Below, one piece after another: positions 23,606-34,146 of a DNA stretch of 64,000 nucleotides. Positions within the stretch are counted from its first letter, which is position 1, and each line of letters begins with the position of its first letter. The notes beneath the pieces are model-generated. The model saw only the letters and a program-made list of their open reading frames with translations. It searched no databases and was not told the DNA's origin. The translations under genes were made by a program, and so were the position numbers. Origin of the DNA: Dentipellis sp. KUC8613 (taxonomy: Eukaryota > Basidiomycota > Agaricomycetes > Russulales > Hericiaceae); NCBI GenBank assembly GCA_002286715.1, contig NSJX01000001.1, positions 1,915,805 through 1,979,804 of the forward strand, given 5' to 3'.

Positions 23606-24161
23606 GGGAACTATATAGATTTGGTGTCGCGCGGGCGCGGATCCAGTGATAGTTTCGGCGAATCTTAGGTGGATCCTTGAGGGAACTTTAGCTGGTTAGT
23701 GCGTGTCAATTGTGAGAAGAGGAAAGGCGAGGGAGGATGTCTAAGGGGGGTAATATGAATCGCGATTCGGTTTGAGGGAGCTGGTGGCGCGCTCGATTGT
23801 GGGTGATCAGCGAGTTGCGGCACACTCTTAGTATGTGGGGCATAGTAGCAATAGAAGTCCATTATTGTAGGGGGGTGGTCGTGTCTGATGTTCTTAGTGT
23901 GTCGATAGGTCTTAGGGTAGAGGGACGGGACGGCGTCGTAGTGACGTGGCAGGGTCTAGGGGCGCGGTACGGGTGTAATTCGTCATTCATGGGAATGTAG
24001 GCTGATATGTATTTTGAATATGGGGAGCCAGAGGGTAATCTGGGAGCGTAGATCGTTCTGGGAGGCGAGTTCATCGTCTTCCATGGTGATTCACGCTCGT
24101 CCTTGCCCCGGTGTTACCGTGGGAAAACTCGCCATGGTGGTGGTTCGAGATCAAGGAGCTC
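23606..24161. other. Distal 5' end of the LINE
   Basis: About 550 bp from the 3' end of the antisense gene to the LINE 5' boundary. No coding frame is supported. On the minus strand this is the very start of the element, where an internal LINE promoter would be expected. Confidence 0.5.
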
Positions 24162-24176
24162 CCGACTCTAGATCTT
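24162..24176. repeat. Target-site duplication, copy at LINE 5' end
   Basis: CCGACTCTAGATCTT, a perfect match to 14072-14086. It is followed after 30 bp by the QPRT start codon, so the insertion site was in the QPRT 5' leader or core promoter. Confidence 0.88.
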
Positions 24177-24206
24177 ACACATCTTGCCATCTTACAAGTA
24201 CCTACC

Positions 24207-25332
24207 ATGGCGTCTTCGACTATCCCATCCTACGCGCACCTCCTCCCACCATCCTGGAAGACGCAAGTGACAGCCTGGCTCGCTGAAGACACCCCATCTT
24301 TCGACTACGGCGGCTTCGTCGTCGGCGAAGACCAGCGTGAGGCGTTCCTGCTCGGAAAGGGGAAGCAGACGGCCGTGCTTGCCGGCGTGCCCTTTGTCGA
24401 CGAGATCTTCGCGCAGCTCGGGTGTACGTGAGTGCTTTCGCGGTATCTCTTGCTTTGATTTGAGAGTGATTTATCGTGCGTTGCAGAGTGGAATGGCACC
24501 TGAAGGAGGGCGAGACCTTCGAGCCCGTCAAGCGCGTCGCGACTGTCCGCGGACCTGCGCGGCACCTTCTCCTCGGCGAGCGCGTCGCGCTGAACCTGCT
24601 CGCGCGATGCAGCGGGATTGCGACCAAGTGCGCCGGAAGCCAGTCTGCCATGCGCAGTACTTATTGACGAGTCATATAGGTCGAAGCGGATCAAGGATCT
24701 CGCTCGTGGGTACGGATTCAAGGGCATCATCGCTGGGACGCGCAAGACAACGCCTGGGTTCCGGCTGGTTGAGAAGTATGGCATGATCGTGGGCGGTATC
24801 GATCCGCATCGGCACGACCTCTCCAGCATGATCATGCTGAAGGATAATCATATCTGGTCTTCTGGTGCGCTTGACTATTACCATTTATAAAGACGCATCT
24901 TACACCCTCTTCGACAGGCTCTATCACGGCCGCGATAGAGCAGGCGCGCAGTGTGGGTGGGTTCTCGCTTTTGCTGGACGTAGAGGTGCAGTCGGAAGCG
25001 GAGGCAGATGAGGCGATCGCTGCTGGTGCGGACGTCATCATGCTCGACAACATCGAGGGTGCGGAGCTCGTCGGTGTCGCGCAGCGTCTGAAGGAGCGGT
25101 GGGGCGCACCCGGGAAGGGCAAGAAGTTCCTTTTGGAGACGAGCGGCAATATCACCGAGAGCAACCTGCAAGAACGTGCTATCAACGGTGAGTGCTGCCT
25201 GCCTGGCACGGGAAACGGATCTCTCAATATCGTACCTGCATAGAAATCGACATCTTGAGCACGAGCGTCGTCCACCAGTCGGTACAACACATCGATTTCA
25301 GCCTGAAGCTACAAATACCCAAGAAGGCCTAA
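24207..25332 (+). CDS. BNA6: Nicotinate-nucleotide pyrophosphorylase (carboxylating), QPRT
   Basis: Five exons (24207-24427, 24487-24627, 24680-24864, 24918-25187, 25244-25332) give 301 residues, the usual size. The enzyme converts quinolinate and PRPP to nicotinate mononucleotide, the step joining tryptophan breakdown to NAD synthesis, in the cytosol. Diagnostic motifs in order: [97 protein letters not shown] and LETSGNI. The start at [17 protein letters not shown] matches the family's N-terminus. A 10 kb LINE now ends 31 bp before the ATG, so transcription must start within the element or the residual leader, or be reduced. The 3' end faces the regulator gene 88 bp away. The coding sequence shows no defect. 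Confidence 0.95.
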
Positions 25333-25420
25333 TAGCGATATCTACGAGAAGTCGTGTATGGTATGGAAGTAAGTAAATTACAACGTATGTATCTGTACTC
25401 TGTACTCTTCTCTCTACAAT

Positions 25421-28400
25421 CTACGGTGCAATGTGGAACTGCCATCCAGAATACGGATGCGTCATAGCGGGGGGATCGAATGGGAAGAAAGGTCCGCTGT
25501 CTCCCGGCATCATGGGCTCCCCTTTCGTCTGTAGTGGTCCGGTCGTCTGGGCGTCTTCTTGACCATGCGCGGCCATCGAATGCAGGAAGTATTGCATGCT
25601 GAAGTCGACCTCGGGCTCTTCGACTGGTTGGTAGAATGCACCACCAGCATGATTCAACCTGTCTTCCGGGATAACAACGCCAGAGCCAAAAGCATTCGAC
25701 GTGTCGGACCACTGATATGCATCGGGCGGCATGTACTGGTAGTCGGCGGTAGGCTGAGGGACAAATTTCGCTTCATCGCTCGGCGGCGGCGGCGACATGC
25801 TGGCGAGGCGCTGATCGTGTTTGTCAAGCAGGCCAGTCAGGAAGCGCGCGTATATCGCAGCAAGATGTCGTTCATTGACTGCGACTTCCTTGGAGGCAAG
25901 GGCATTGATGAAATCTCCGATCGCTGTCCTTATTCGCCGATGAGTAGCCGGGTCGAGGAGCGAGGAGAATTGGGGGCGGAGGAGCTGCACATGCCGTGAG
26001 CTTGAGCGATAAGAACCGGGTGAAGGACGACATACGTTGATCAGAAATCCGGTAACGAACGACGGGAACCAGTAGTACGCCTGCAGATCTGCGTCAGAGT
26101 GTACAAAGTGATTCACCGACGGACCGCTCACCTCCATCGCAAATTTGTAGATGCCGCTAGGAGCAAGTTTGTCCCTCACTATCTCAAGACACTCACAAGC
26201 AACGTCAGTTGACTGTATTTGTATTAATGTGAGTACCGAACGGTAGTACCGCCTGAATCACTCACTTCATCGACGACATGGCGGTCTTTAGGTAACCTTC
26301 TTTTGGAAGCTAGTGGAAATGCCGTGGTGAGAATTGCGAGCCTCAAGAACGCGCACAATCTGCGGCGCATAAGTTAGAAGAAAATATGCAGACACGTAGG
26401 ATCATGACTGACAGCTGCGAGTTGTAATTGCTGTAACGGCACATAGGATCTGTGCCGTCACGATGATGTCAGAATTGAGGCTCATGGTAAGAGATTGTCA
26501 CTGCGGCTCACGATTGCTGTCTGTCTCAACATCAAATTTGTTCACCCAGAACTCCATTGTCTTCGCCAGCTTGGCGCTGTACTCAGCAGCAGTCAACACG
26601 ACATCGAATTCTCGCGCAGCTTTCTCCGACGACCGACCCAGCGCGACCGCTGAATGAAACCGTTCGGCCACCAGCATCAAGTGGGCGTGCGTCACCAGAT
26701 ATATATCCAGCGGCGAGTTGAATCTCGAGGACCTGTACCAGTCCTGCGAGTCGCGGAGCAGCGCGTCAGCCACGGGCAGCGTCGGCATGTTCCCCAGCGA
26801 CATCAGATGCATCGCGTCGCTGACGTAGATGGACAGGTATGTTCGGACGCGGTCTACCGCTTCGCTCTCGTCGCAGCACGTAGGCGCGCGCCGATGGAGG
26901 CCAAGTTCCACAGCTATTCTGTAGCACGTCTTGGTGAGAGTGTGACGATGGGGATTTCATGAATCATTGCTTACTGAGCCCCGACGCCCGTCATCATCCA
27001 CGAGCGCACTTTATGCCAATTGCTGCCCGGGATGGGGAAGACGGAGTATACGATGTACGCCTGACAAGTGAATAGCGACTTCTTGCCGTCCACGAGGGCT
27101 TTCCCGGCAGCGTCGTTTGCGAATTTCATCGCCAGAGGGTATAGATGGGGGTGTATAGGGCTAAATCGTGAGGCGAGGGCACAGACTAGGACATATCAGC
27201 TCGGCTTGTGCGTTGGGCATCCGTCCGTGCGGTACTTACTGGCAGTGAAGAGGAATGGGCATTCCCATATGACGTTGGACGGTGTATGGATCCTTGGGTC
27301 TAAACATGAAACTGTCGTCTGGTCCCGCAATTTGCGACGTCAATCAATAGATTACAAGCCTGAACGACTGGGAAAGACTAACGTTTATGTGATCAAAGAA
27401 ACTGAAGGTATACATGGTCAACAGGGACGATACGAGGCAGGAATCTAGAGGAAATGCCTACATGCGCCATAGGAGGAAAATGTCGTCTGCGGAAACAACA
27501 CCATGTTTGACTATGTCCGGTAATGGTGGTTCAGCTGCGGCCTCGGATTCTACTACAGGACTATGAACGTCTGTGGGCGGTGCGTCCGGATACGAAGTCA
27601 CTGACCATCACTTGCGAAGAGCCTTGGCTCTGAAGCAGCATAGTGCGCCGGCAAGCGACATCGTAAATACTCCAGAAGCTGCAGATCTTCGGCGGTGGGC
27701 TCATATGGCACTGGTGATAGCCCTGTTACAAGAATCGCGTGAGAACAGCTTGAATAGACGGTCTATAAAAAGACGGACCCATGCCATCATATGATATGGC
27801 GAAGGGGTCGAACTTCTTCTGTGTCCTGACATGATAGGACACGCCCAACCACTGCTGCGCCTTCCTGTCTACTTTGACGCGATCTAGCCGCTCCAACAGA
27901 GCTTGGATCTCAGCGTCCTGTTCATCAGAACGATCTTCTAGCTCTTTCTGAGTGCTGCGAATGAAGAGCGTAAGACGCACGAAACGCGGACTAGACAGAA
28001 AGGTGACTCACGGGGCGGGCTTGCGCTTCTTTCTGGATCGCGGCACACACTCGCGGTTGCCGTCTACGCACCGTCGACAACCGGTCTCGGGAGAGTCATA
28101 CACGCATTTGCTCTTGAACAGTCGAAATTGTTAGAATTGCAATTGTAACGCGGTTCACAAAATTCACCTTTATCGACCTGCAGTAAACACAAGCTCCGCG
28201 GCTTCAGAGGAGCGGTCAGCGTATCGCTCGTGAAGCCTTTAGTGACATACACTCACGATGGAGGTTTGCCGGACCTTCTTCTCCTCACACGAACCGGTCG
28301 TTCCTCCTCACTCTCACTCGGGTCGTCTTGGGCATAAGAGGGATCCAACAAGCCGAAGTCCGGCCTCGTGGTAGTGGTCGAAGAGGAGGCGTAATTTGAA

Positions 28401-28456
28401 ATGGCATCCCCTCTCACCCGGGAGGAAGATGCGCATGCAGAAAAGCTGGGGATCAT
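25421..28456 (-). CDS. Zn2Cys6 fungal-specific transcription factor
   Basis: Fifteen exons, all in phase, give 750 residues: 28456-28257, 28201-28168, 28112-28012, 27954-27779, 27722-27606, 27549-27462, 27401-27383, 27318-27240, 27185-26975, 26918-26512, 26449-26413, 26359-26266, 26212-26132, 26080-26036, 25984-25421. The binuclear cluster is complete: Cys71-x2-Cys74-x6-Cys81-x8-Cys90-x2-Cys93-x6-Cys100, formed only after splicing exons 2 and 3, then a basic stretch (SRKKRKP) and a short coiled coil (ELEDRSDEQDAEIQALLERL). The middle has the fungal-specific factor domain (FLLWRI.., LDPRIHTPSNVIWECPFLFT, HPHLYPLAMKFA, VELGLHRRAPT). The acidic/Pro-rich C-terminus may activate transcription. A nuclear regulator with unknown targets. 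It converges on QPRT. Exons 11-14 are the least certain. Confidence 0.85.
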
Positions 28457-31050
28457 GTTTGGGGGGACGCGACGGAGCGGCAGCAAATGCAGAAAAGCGG
28501 CGAGTCGTGGGTTGCTGTTATATCCATCTCTCGCGATGTTGGCGTGTCACCGAGCACATGCCGGACATTGAGTCGCTTCTGGCTTCTGCACAGATCTTTA
28601 GAAGAGCGATCGACCTTTGCGCATGCATCAAGATCATTATCCCCATCAAGACTGTGATGAGAGGTACTTTTGGTGTTAGGACGCTTTGGTTGAAAAGTGC
28701 TATTTTCATAAATAAAAAATGAAGCAAATCAGGTGGATGCAAAGCGCGAGATCTGTCAACTACACCTGCAAGAGGACCATCGAGAACATGCGCGTACCTT
28801 TCAGAGAAGCATAGCGTAGGGGACAAGGATTCCGCAAGCTACCAACACGAGTCATTACTGCATAGTAAGCTGTAACTATACGTTACATGCGATGCGCATG
28901 CTTCTGCTAAACGGCGTGTTCGATTTCTATTGATGACAGACTATCGCGAGGGCAAATAGTATATTCAAGAAGTCAACAAGGATGTGACCACATTCTGGGG
29001 CGTATGAGGATGTAAATAAATATTGTACAGATTCCAAACTTGAGAGGATTCATGCCATCGAGGTTAGTATGCTCTCAGTCACGGCTAGTCATCGTTGATT
29101 CACTGATTTTGTCGAAGGCACAGCACTGTAGATATCGTCATCATAGCGATCGTGAGCGGTGCTGATGGTGCCGCAGCTTTTTCAGACCGAAGGGGTATAC
29201 TCATATATGACACGTTCCGCTCCGGGCCTCTGCTATTCCTGTAGGAACTGATGGATCATTGAATTTGTTAGGATCTTGCCCATGAAAACCAACATTTCGC
29301 GAGCCTGTATATCTTGGAGTCGTACGTAGATGATGGACTGAGATCGATCTCAACGAACTCAACTGACGCAACACTGAGAATAGAGACATACAGTAAATAG
29401 CCCTCGGCGGTTGAGGCCTTGAGGCTCGAGGTCCGTGCGGAATCGAATTCCGAGTCTGAGGCACGCCCGGTAACTTTGAGGGTGTTTGTCCGGCAACCTA
29501 TGCTCACGGAAATAACCGTCGCGTTCATCATACCCCCGATGTTTGTTCGTGAGTTCAGGCCTGCCGTTCTCATCGGGCTTGAACGATCGACTGCGTCGGC
29601 TAGAGCTACTTCGCTCCAGCCTTTGCCTGTTTCATCATACAGATATAGAAGTAACACACTGACCATCTGTTGTGAGCATAGGCCCATCGCCTGGGCACAC
29701 ATCTGAGTACACCTACACTTATTTCTCGAAGATTTCAGGCCAGCGCGCTAATGATGATCCGCAAGACTGGTCTGAATGGCCGCTAGGAGAGGACAATAGC
29801 ATCTGTGAGAGACGTACCGGGGAAGTGCCGGTGGCAAATTTAACCGATGATCCCGCTTGCATCGCAACTTGGAGATGATCACCACAAGTTTACATTGATC
29901 GCGGCTTCGCATACAACCTCCGTGATGGATATAAGAGACCCAGGAGTTCTCAGGATGCCACTTTGAGGGGCGGCTACGTGACGGAGCACTGGGACTCGGG
30001 TGCGGGTCGGTGCTTCGACTGCACTAAACAGGTGGGATACATAACGTGTGGGTATAGATTGATCTGGAGCAGTCTCAATGTGAAGTCCAATCCTCACCTT
30101 TTCGAGGTCGATACGCGTTTGGAAGCAATGTGCCAACGTCAATAGCCTGCACACCTGGATACACCTGAAACAGCACGAGTAGTCCCCCTCCCCCCCCCCC
30201 CCCGCCGGTGGCGAAAAGGTCCATTGCGTGAATCGGGGAGATCCTTGTTCTGTTAGATCATAAACAGATCTCGTGAGCCCAAACCCGATCCACAGGGATC
30301 AGCATTTGCTAGACATCGCGGGTTGAAACGCAAAGGGCATCGACATCGACTGTCTTGCTGATCGTGGACCGTTGTGTAAGACAGGAAAATCCCCACTGGC
30401 GAGATTCAGGATGTGCAAATGACCTAAAAAACGATCTGATTCGCAGGAACAAAAACAAGAAAAGCGACAATGGGGTCGAGAGCGATTACCGACCGAACAC
30501 TCTAGAATGAAACATATGGATTTGCATGTGAACGCAACGGATGTAAAAGGGGATAGAGATCGTCTTTTCCGATAGCTGTGTCCACTAGAATTTGGGTATG
30601 TAAGTCGCAAATTCTGTCTGCGGAACGGGGACAAATAGCCTGAGAAATGCAAGCTGTGGCAGACAACAAGGGGTATTGTCGTATTTTGCCGCATCCAAGA
30701 ACGCCAGGCACCATGCAGGTATCAGGGGGGAACTGGTCGGAGGTATCCAGTCGTAAGTCGCACGTTCCATGCACCATGCATCATGTGGAGCATTCCGCGC
30801 TTCCTGTTTCGTCGATTTCAGTGCTAGACTCGGGTTACGCAGAGAAATTATTCACGTTTGAGGAGTATTATTCACGTATCAGGTCTGTGAAAGACATTTG
30901 ATCAGGGGTAACCGAAGATGGCGAGTTTCGCGGGATAGTAACAGAGCCATTCTCCTTGAAATATCGAGCGGGTGAGGCAGATCGGCAAAGCGAGTAATAC
31001 TTTAATTTTGTAGCAAGCACGTACATATGTATATGAGTCGTCCATCCCAG
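28457..31050. other. Gene-poor 2.6 kb stretch
   Basis: The part beyond 28456 is the promoter of the Zn2Cys6 gene. The rest has lower GC and several frames of 60-145 codons on both strands, none with a motif, a conserved domain or convincing splice partners. It also contains a homopolymer C run. Remnants of a decayed gene around 29.2-30.2 kb are possible but not supported. Confidence 0.5.
30190..30203 (+). repeat. Poly-C homopolymer run
   Basis: Fourteen C in a row, preceded by CCCCCT. Such runs are prone to length error in sequencing and assembly. Confidence 0.9.
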
Positions 31051-32398
31051 CTAAGCCAGCATCTCCTCCGCGTCCGTCCATAAATCGTGTTGCCCCCATG
31101 CACTTGTGATAATGGAGATGATAATCCAGCATGAGGCCTCGTCCATTTCATTGACAGGACCCCTTGCGTCCTTGTCCTCCATGATAATCGCCGTTTCAGA
31201 TTGCGATGGATTGCCATTGCTGTCCCTTCCTTGCCTTAGCTTCAAAAGCCTGATGCACGATCGAGCAAGTGCACGGAGAGTGTTCATCTCATCCGCCGAA
31301 CAAAAGTCATCCACGCGGGAGAGTAGTGAAAATATCCAACGGGCGTGCGTCTGAGTCGGCATATATTTGGACGTCACCGGTGATGGATTCCGAGCTTCAG
31401 ATAATTCCAGATGCTGGGCCATCCAATATGAAAAATACATGAGGAGGTGTATGGCTAAGCGCTACGACATAAGAGTTAGTTCACTGACGGGTTGGTGTTG
31501 CATTAGCAACTCACATGGTCAATCGCCCGAATAAGTCTTGGTGTTGGTTCTCGTGCCCCCTGTGGAGATGGTGCTGCATTGCCGCTTGATGCAGAATTGA
31601 CTGTTTCTTTAGCAGATTGTGAAGGCTGCGCTTCGGGGGCATACACGACGTAATCCGCTGGATTGTCGCGCATTTCCCCAGCATTGGTGCCATGATCTGG
31701 CTCAGCCTCGACCTCGTACTCCTGTTCCGCTTCCTGTTCCGTATTCCTTTCCTGCTGCACTTCCTGGTGCACAGGCACCCACCCTTCTGCGATGAAATCT
31801 CGCTGATTTCTCCGGCCGCCCTTCTGCTTTTTCGGTCCTCGTGGAGGATTCCAAACAGAAGGAGGAGCACCTTCCAGAAATGACCACCATGCATCTCGGT
31901 CTTTCTTCTCGGGGAACAGTTTCTGCCCTTTCTCACCACTGCCGGGTCGCTGTACAACAGTGGTCGATTGCGCAGTATTCTGGCATAAGAAGAGCGTCGC
32001 ATGAACAGAAGCAAAGAGGCGCAATGGAAGAGACGAACCTTCTGGAAATTTCTGAAACGACGGGACAGCGTTTCTCTCCATTCTTGGGCTGGGAGAAACG
32101 GTGTCGCTTTGGGAGCAGCTTCTTTGGGAGCAACATCTGGAATCTCATAGGGATTGGGAACGCGCGTGAATTCAGGTAGATTTCGATTCTCTCTCCTAAG
32201 GGAAGCCGTATCAGGTGGGAAGAAGGTGAAAGACGTTTTTTAATCGCACCTGACGGTGAATAAATATTGCAAACCATCTTCAGGCTCACCATCAAAGTCT
32301 CCAGGCAAGTTGGCTACGGGGAGGATCTGGCGCAGACCATACGAAGGCAAATCATCCTCGTCGCTACTCGGTTCTTTCCGTTTAACGCCTTGAGACAT
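31051..32398 (-). CDS. Gemin2 / SIP1 homologue
   Basis: Four exons (32398-32250, 32195-32039, 31979-31515, 31461-31051) give 393 residues. Gemin2 binds the Sm-protein pentamer and works with SMN in cytoplasmic assembly of spliceosomal snRNPs. Recognisable parts: LPVANLPGDFDGEPEDGLQY, which resembles the N-terminal Sm-contacting segment; a conserved RVPNPYEIP region; an acidic/Gln-Glu-rich insert (about 190-230); and a C-terminal helical SIP1 domain with LAIHLLMYFSYWM, ARWIFSLLSRVDD, LRALARSCIRLLKLR and SCWIIISIITSAWGQHDLW. The start MSQGVKRKEPSSDED opens the conserved N-terminus. The C-terminal domain is the strongest evidence. The protein is longer than human Gemin2 (about 280 residues) because of the disordered insert. 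Confidence 0.85.
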
Positions 32399-32936
32399 TT
32401 ACACGCGTTCCGTGATCTTTCCCCGTGCTTTGAAGGCTGGCAAGCGAGACCAAATTATGGCCGTATCTGTCGCGTTAATTTCGGGAAGGTGAAGATGCTA
32501 TTGAAAAAGCAAGCCTATGCAAGCTACAAAGGAGTTGCTGCCGTGGAGACCAGGTCAGAAAGACGAATGCAAGTAAAGTGAATATGCACAGTGACGCACG
32601 GCACACGGCAGCACACGGCCCGGACAATCAATCATGTCGTGTCTCGTGACAAAAGGACGATGCCACGTGACCATAACGCGCTCGTGAGCAAGACCGTCGC
32701 GGTGTCGGAGTACGCGGAGTGCGGCGGGTTTTGAAGCTAAAATCGTTTTTAGAATAAATCCTTTCATCCAGAAAGGTACCAAGCACTACACATAAATCGA
32801 TGCCTTGCAATATCCCAATCCGCAACAGATGCCTACATTGTCGATACAAATGAATCACAAGTACACATACACTTGACTCGAGGATAGCATATACAGGGTG
32901 ACAAAAACGAAACAAGTGAGACATGCAAGGAAACGT
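32399..32936. other. Intergenic interval between Gemin2 and Z3
   Basis: About 540 bp containing the Gemin2 promoter on the left and the 3' flank of the zinc-binding gene on the right. No coding frame is supported. Confidence 0.55.
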
Positions 32937-33073
32937 TCAGAAACCGACATGGAACGAGTTGTGGGTATAAGTGAGCAGTGACCCGTAGTTCGGGATAGGT
33001 GCTCCGACGTCGGGATGGAAGTCGTGAACTAGGCCAGAACCGAACGAAAGGGGCGGGTTCGATGCGGCGACGA

Positions 33074-33104
<31 letters not shown>

Positions 33105-34146
33105 TGTCTCAGAGCCTCGCTCTGAAGATGAAGATGAGGACGTAGATGGCTGAGGCGAAGAAGGTAGACGGGGCTGAGAAGTCTGCGCGTAAGGAGTCGA
33201 ATCTCCGCTTCCAGGTTGCGAAGACATATTTGCAAGATGCGCCAGAGGGCATTGCTTTTCGTGTCTCTGCGCGCTTGTGTGTCGAGTGTAGCTGCAGAAT
33301 GTTACAAATCAGTGCTCTGATCTGTTGTCCAAAGGTGATTACTCACATGTTGCCGCACAGATAGCTGCACCGATATCCACTTTTCTGCATGACTTGATCT
33401 TTAATACCGGGCATCTCCTTCTCCAGAGCACAGAGGTGCTTTAGAGAGGAGAAATGCTTCCTCAAAGCGCCCGGCCCAGAAGTTACTCCACCACAGCAAT
33501 CTAGAATCTTAAAATGCTGCAGATATGTTATGAGGGTTGGTTCGAAAAGCAGTGGCCTATAGTCACATACCGCTGTAGAAGAGTATCGTACAGTCTTCTG
33601 CACCTTCGCGAGGCGCGCCTGTGCATCCTCGTCCTGAGAATGTCCTGAACCCTCTACTGTCGAGCTTGATGTGCGGCGACGCTTCGTCCCAGTACCCATG
33701 GGAGCAAAATCGTGGAAAGCATTGTTGACATCTTGTAAGGGACCGCTGATGCTGTACTGAGGCATCACTTGCGACGATGCTGGTGGAATTTGGTCGGCTG
33801 GGTGCTCGCCCGAAGGGTACTGAACAATCTGCTTCAATACTGCCGTTCCCGGGCGAGGTGGCCGAGCGATACTTTCCATGAGATGATAAGGGTGGGTGGG
33901 CGCGGGCTCTGGCTTGTCTGCGGACTCGTGAGGAGAGTCGGGTGGATTGTAGGCCTCGAATCCGGGGTAGGAGAAGGGATTCAAGGATGTGGCAGAATAC
34001 GTGGACTGGTGAGGAAGCTGGGGCGCGAAGGGCTGAGAAACGGGTCGGTCATCATGGACGAGGGTATGGTGGACGGGTAGACGTGGGTGATTTTCGAGGG
34101 CTGTGTGTGGAAGAAAGCTATATGCAGGGGAAATATAAGGATTCAT
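32937..34146 (-). CDS. Orphan two-finger zinc-binding protein, paralog Z3
   Basis: Exons 34146-33571, 33516-33347 and 33291-32937 give 366 residues. The N-terminal 192 residues are Pro-rich and end after a basic patch (TGTKRRRTSS). Exon 2 begins with the finger unit: CCGG at about 199-202, LRKH-x5-KHL, MPGIKDQVM. A second unit, Cys-x3-Cys-x12-His-x3-Cys, crosses the exon 2/3 joint (YRCSYLCGN then RHEKQC). Intron phases (0, then 2) match the paralogs at 1.9 and 5.2 kb. The C-terminal half is Ser-rich, including a poly-Ser run from a GAC repeat at 33071-33102, and ends with LSFGSGLVHDFHPDVG, close to the tail of Z2. Nuclear DNA-binding is inferred; family unknown. Confidence 0.75.
33071..33102 (+). 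repeat. GAC trinucleotide repeat coding poly-Ser
   Basis: Uninterrupted (GAC)n inside exon 3 of the minus-strand zinc-binding gene, read as consecutive Ser codons. Likely polymorphic in length between strains. Confidence 0.85.

Larger units (their letters stand above)
14085..24161 (-). mobile_element. Tad/I-group-like non-LTR retrotransposon (LINE), about 10.1 kb
   Basis: The element is defined by a perfect 15 bp duplication at both ends and an 11 bp A-tail (14085-14095 on the complement) at its 3' end. On the minus strand it carries a 2.4 kb 5' region, ORF1 with a CCHC knuckle, a 541 bp spacer, and a long frame with apurinic endonuclease, reverse transcriptase, RNase H and a terminal Cys/His motif. 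Endonuclease-RT-RNase H order fits the Tad/I group known in fungi. The plus strand is markedly G-rich throughout, including the 5' region, which supports one unit. Three in-frame TGA codons make it non-autonomous as read. It lies 31 bp before the QPRT start codon. At 10 kb it is longer than typical Tad elements because of the 5' region, which holds an antisense gene. Confidence 0.86.

Noticed and set aside
29268..30154. Minus-strand frames of 144 and 91 codons, a possible decayed gene
   Set aside because: The frames do not join across believable introns and contain no recognisable domain.
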